Below are positions 60,366 through 64,000 of a stretch of 64,000 bases of DNA, piece by piece. A model generated the notes under the pieces. It was not told the origin of the DNA, made no database searches, and saw nothing but the letters and a program-made list of their open reading frames with translations. The position numbers and the translations under genes were made by a program. Within the stretch, counting starts at the first letter, position 1, and every line of letters starts with the position of its first letter. The stretch is from Phalacrocorax aristotelis. Taxonomy: Eukaryota > Chordata > Aves > Suliformes > Phalacrocoracidae. The DNA lies in assembly GCF_949628215.1 (NCBI RefSeq), contig NC_134282.1, positions 12,460,223 to 12,524,222 of the forward strand, given 5' to 3'.

Positions 60366-63260
60366 TTGTATTAATATTAGTCATTTGCCACACATTATAT
60401 CAGGTACCATATTGAAAGTAATTTCTCTGTCATGCTAACATAAGTTTAAGAAAGGTAGCTGGTATTAAAGTGTAAGTACCTTTCTTCCTTGTGGCACCAT
60501 CCTGTTAACTTCCTGTTAAAGTCCATTTAAATGGCTTAATGCAGTGCCATGAAGTGATACCTGAGCTAGTTCCAAACAGGCTAGGTTGGCTTCTGGATGC
60601 AGCATTAGCTGCTTGGCACTCAGCTCACACTGCTTAGTTCTTCTGGGAGGCTGGGTATGTTTGTATGAAACAGCATGCTAATGTTGCTATTTCTAATTGC
60701 TGTCCATGTTAAGCAGAGTAACCCAGAACTAGCTTGGTCATTGTCACGTGGCACTGTATTCTATGGTGTAGACGTGTCCTTAGGAAGAATAGTCTTATTT
60801 CAAGGCACTTTTGTGGGGTTTAGATTGGATCTGGGGGTTGCAGAGGTTTTATCTGTCCCCAGGATATATACCTCTGAAGTGATAGATACCAGAGAGAGGT
60901 TTGTGCCCTGTAGTACCTTAGTTGTATGACACGTTGTGTCTCTGCCTTGTTTGAAAGCTATCTACTTGGCTACTCATCAATAGAGTGCTTCGTACTATTT
61001 AGTCAATCTTGCCCTTATCATTTAGGTTTTCCTAGTTCATGTGTATTAAACATGCTCTTGCTTTCTCATTTGGCAATTTAATACTGGCTCTTCCAGAAAT
61101 AGTCTGCAGATGTTGGAGCTCTGAGATCTCCCTTATGTGCACTCATAGAACAGTTCTGGACATGCACCGAGACAAAATTTTAGCTGTCTGTGATACTACT
61201 TCAAACTGGGATGTCAAAAGTTTGGAGAAGCCAGCATTTACTTGGCTGTAGGATTCAGAATTTATCTGTACAAATTTTAGCGCAAGTCATGAGAGGATTG
61301 AGTGGGTTTTCTGAGACTACTGAAAAATGTTGGTTTTTCTCTCCTTTCATGTTAATGTCTGTTGTGTCTTAGAGCTAACTTTGCCTTGGTGAATGAAAAA
61401 TGGAGATGGAAATTTTTATGCTACCTCCATTTGCAGTAGAAAGGTCAAAACCATTCATTACTGCAAGTTGGCTTACTTTATGCTCTTCCTAAACTATGGT
61501 TTGGACTGTTATTTCTGTTGAAATTATTTCAGAAATTGTATTGCAGTTAGATAAATTTGATTCTGTTTGGTTGCAGGTTGGATTTTAAATGTCTGAAGTT
61601 TACAGTCACTACAGCTGCTTTTAAAAACTCGTAATAATTGTTACCTATGTTTTGTAACCAACCTTACTTGAGGAAACTGACACTGCTCTGTGTTTCTTTC
61701 AGTCATCTTCCCTGTTGCAGGGGTACTGCTGTCAGTGCTTCGATTTGGGAAGGAAACTGGTCTAAAGGAAGTCTTGAGAAGAGCAGGCAGCAGCTTTCCT
61801 TACCTGCCATTTGGGAGAGGAGGAGCAGGCTGCCAGACTCTTCTTGCCTCACTGAAAAAAGTTGTGTGACAGATGGTCATGTAGTCATAAATAAAAATAG
61901 ATTATTGTTGTTCAAGACAGTTCCGAGCATGATTTCCACATTGCTTTTCCCCAGGCTGCCGTTGAGAAATGCAGAGCACACTGTGCATGAAACCCCTTAA
62001 TCTGCACAGGAATCGATACTGGAAAAATCACAAAAGAATTACAATTTAAAAATTTTAAAATTAAAAAGTTACATCTGCTTTGCAAACACATGTTACTGTC
62101 ATTTCTACAGAGAAACACTGTTTGGTTTAGTCAGTAAGGCAAAGGCCTAGCAAATCTGTACAGTGTGGTTACAGCCCCAAGCTGTTTGATGTGAGCTGCC
62201 AGCACAGCCTTTTCGTACCTTTGTGCCTCCCTCTGATTCTTTTGTCTCCTGCCCAGCTACCCGTTAGGTCTCCAGAACAGATGCTGCTGTGCTCCTGAGT
62301 TGCCACTCAAGTGGCAGCACCTCTTGGCACTACGTATGAGAATCAGTGATTGAAGAAGAATGGCAATCCACATTCCACTACTGAAATGAGCAATGAGTAC
62401 TTCGGGTAAGGACTGTGTCTTCTGTTACAGTCCGTGGTTACAGATTGTCAGAACTCTGCTATGGTATTTATATACCAGGAAAACAAGTACTTAAAGGGAT
62501 CTTAGATCTTGTTCTATCCATGTAATTTATTTTTTTTTAGTTTTCAAGTTTTACCCAGTTTGAAAAGCATGCATTTCATATCTGCTTTTGACCAAAATGC
62601 TCTTCAACTTCTCAGTATTAATTTTTACCTATAATCTGTTTCTACTCCTCCACGTTTGGTTATAGCCTTCCAGTTTCAGAGTAACAAATAACTGTACACA
62701 ACAGACAGACCTGACTAAGATCTCTTAATGTTGGAACATCGACTGCATCCAGTCTGTACCTTCCCTTATTCTCAAAATAGTTACTTGTTCAACTTTTTGC
62801 ATGTAGTCATGAAATAAATTTGAGAGATATGCTGCTACTTACAGTACTGCTGTCAGACTGAGTGTTGCTGTATTGTCCGTCCTCTCACAGTGAACACAAA
62901 AATTTAAACTATTTGCACATGTACTTTACTGCCACTAAATTAATTCCTTCCTGTCTCCTCCCTAATTACCTTATGGAACTTAATACTGACATTTACTAAC
63001 TAGATTATAGGCATGAGCAGAGAAAAGCATGGTGCTGTTTTACAGTTGCCTAATCCTTTGAAGAGTAAATCCAGTTCCTTTTTAAATCAATGATTCGCTG
63101 ACTTCAATGGAAAAAAAAATCAGGCCCTTGATCAGCAAGGAAGTAAAGTGTCAGTCATACTATGCAAGACTCAAGCTGTCAAAAGCATGTAAATGATCAA
63201 AAAGAGTTTCTATGTTTAGCCTGCCCGACTTTATACATAATGAATACTAGTTAGTATATG
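60366..63260. other. TRPC1-PCOLCE2 convergent intergenic region
   Basis: 2.9 kb between two convergent genes. No coding frame of recognisable family was seen. It includes an old-repeat-like fragment at about 63070-63130. Confidence 0.7.
63070..63130. repeat. Probable ancient amniote interspersed repeat, fragment
   Basis: Contains cgctgacttcaatgg followed by atcaggcccttgatcag, which resembles the diverged sauropsid repeat also suspected at 34243-34304. The family assignment is from memory and uncertain. Confidence 0.35.
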
Positions 63261-63686
63261 ATTTAATCTTAAAATATTTTATTAAGCACAGATAATAATG
63301 CAGAAATCCATGTAATAAAACAACTTTAGAGAAAAAGCTAAGTTAAAATGAGTTACTATAAATATTGCACTTAGAATTCTTACTTACATACACAACTCCT
63401 CAAAAAAATTGGACAATTATAAATTAACAGCTTCCAGGTAACTGGAATTTGGTATGTCAGATGGCTGTGCTGCAAATCTTCAGCTTTAAGACTTAGAGGA
63501 TCTGCTCTCATCTTGAGAGGTTCATGTAATGGATACCACTTTGTGCCAAGGTGTGCTTGGGTGGATGGGAGGGAAGAAAGGTTCAGCATGGTCTTAGTGT
63601 TGACAGTCAGTTGTATTTTCATGACTTACAGTAAGTGAAAATTATTTTTCAAGAGAGATGATAGAATGCAGCTGCAGAGTTTAGTT
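63261..63686 (-). other. PCOLCE2: PCOLCE2 3' UTR (probable)
   Basis: Lies downstream (leftward) of the PCOLCE2 stop. An AATAAA on the minus strand (tttatt at 63278-63283) would end transcripts close to 63260, giving a roughly 0.4 kb 3' UTR. The end is inferred. Confidence 0.6.
63278..63283 (-). terminator. PCOLCE2: PCOLCE2 poly(A) signal candidate
   Basis: Reverse-strand AATAAA about 400 nt after the stop. A second reverse-strand hexamer lies at 62526-62531 and could serve a longer form. Confidence 0.55.
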
Positions 63687-63817
63687 TTAACATGTTTTGT
63701 TTTTCAAGGCATTTAGGATCTTTGAGTTCTTAGTCTTAAAACTCATGACAAAGCTGTTGGGAAAGACTTTGCCTCTACCGTCTTCTTCTACCTGGCCCAT
63801 GATGATGTAGTTTAAAC
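63687..63817 (-). CDS. PCOLCE2: PCOLCE2 last coding exon (partial gene, C-terminal NTR domain)
   Basis: The reverse strand reads GLNYIIMGQVEEDGRGKVFP, then NSFVMSFKTKNSKILNALKN, then KTC and a TAA (plus-strand 63687-63689). This matches the end of procollagen C-endopeptidase enhancer 2, a secreted glycoprotein that binds procollagen C-propeptides and boosts BMP-1-type proteinase cleavage. This part is the end of its netrin-like domain. The acceptor is tttgcag and the exon starts in phase 1 (first codon GGT split G|GT). The conserved terminal cysteine is kept. PCOLCE1 differs clearly at its C-terminus, so PCOLCE2 is preferred, supported by synteny. The remaining exons lie to the right of the window. 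Confidence 0.9.
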
Positions 63818-64000
63818 CTGCAAAGGAAAGCACGATATTATAAGACAGAAATCCACAATGTGATTTGGTAAGTATAGTTCTTTATCCGTGGTCTCTATTC
63901 GTTTGTGCTCTGTTACCAATGCCTTCTAACACTTTTTCCTTCCTACCTAAAGCATATACTTGCCTACTTACCTTTGCCATGCTTGTTGTGCAATACAGTT
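63818..64000 (-). other. PCOLCE2: PCOLCE2 last intron, partial
   Basis: Sequence upstream (on the minus strand) of the last PCOLCE2 exon. A donor-like gtaagt occurs at 63971 and leftward on the minus strand, but the sequence before it does not read as the expected domain (see rejected items). Confidence 0.6.

Noticed and set aside
63972-64000. Possible penultimate PCOLCE2 exon ending at a gtaagt donor on the minus strand
   Set aside because: The donor consensus is good and the phase would fit, but the codons before it lack the cysteine-containing KQCP-type sequence I expect just before GLNYIIMG. The intron would also be only 154 nt. I treat it as a cryptic donor.

Overview
This is a vertebrate nuclear window, almost certainly from a bird. 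It carries intron-split genes with GT/AG splice sites, a clear chicken-repeat-1 (CR1) LINE fragment with its terminal ATTCTATG-type repeats, and a CpG-island promoter. The gene order PLS1(+) - TRPC1(+) - PCOLCE2(-) matches the order I know from human 3q23. The proteins are close to the chicken versions I remember but not identical, so I do not name a species. No rRNA, tRNA, CRISPR or bacterial-type features were seen.

Positions 1-9900 lie upstream of the first coding exon of PLS1. They are probably the intron after one or more untranslated first exons, which are not visible here. This stretch holds a CR1 LINE at about 3345-4040. PLS1 (intestinal plastin / fimbrin I) then runs from the ATG at 9939 to the stop at 33775 in 15 coding exons. 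All join in frame to a 629-residue protein with two EF-hands and four calponin-homology domains. Its 3' UTR ends near an AATAAA at 34554.

Only about 1.4 kb separates that poly(A) signal from a strong CpG island (about 36005-37010), which is the promoter and first exon of TRPC1. TRPC1 runs from 36560 to 58639 in 13 coding exons and gives a 781-residue TRP-family cation channel. It has N-terminal ankyrin repeats, a six-segment membrane core, the EWKFAR TRP box and a C-terminal coiled coil. Its 102-nt exon 3 is frame-neutral, as expected for the known alpha/beta splice choice. Candidate poly(A) signals lie at 58742 and 60341.

The last exon of PCOLCE2 (C-terminal NTR/netrin-like domain) lies on the minus strand at 63687-63817, convergent with TRPC1.

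The three genes have no shared pathway evident from sequence: an actin bundler of microvilli, a calcium-permeable channel subunit and a procollagen-processing enhancer. Their adjacency looks like conserved synteny. I found no convincing novel system. The observations worth a second look are the splicing and start-site architecture of TRPC1, a few unexplained open frames in introns, and repeat relics.
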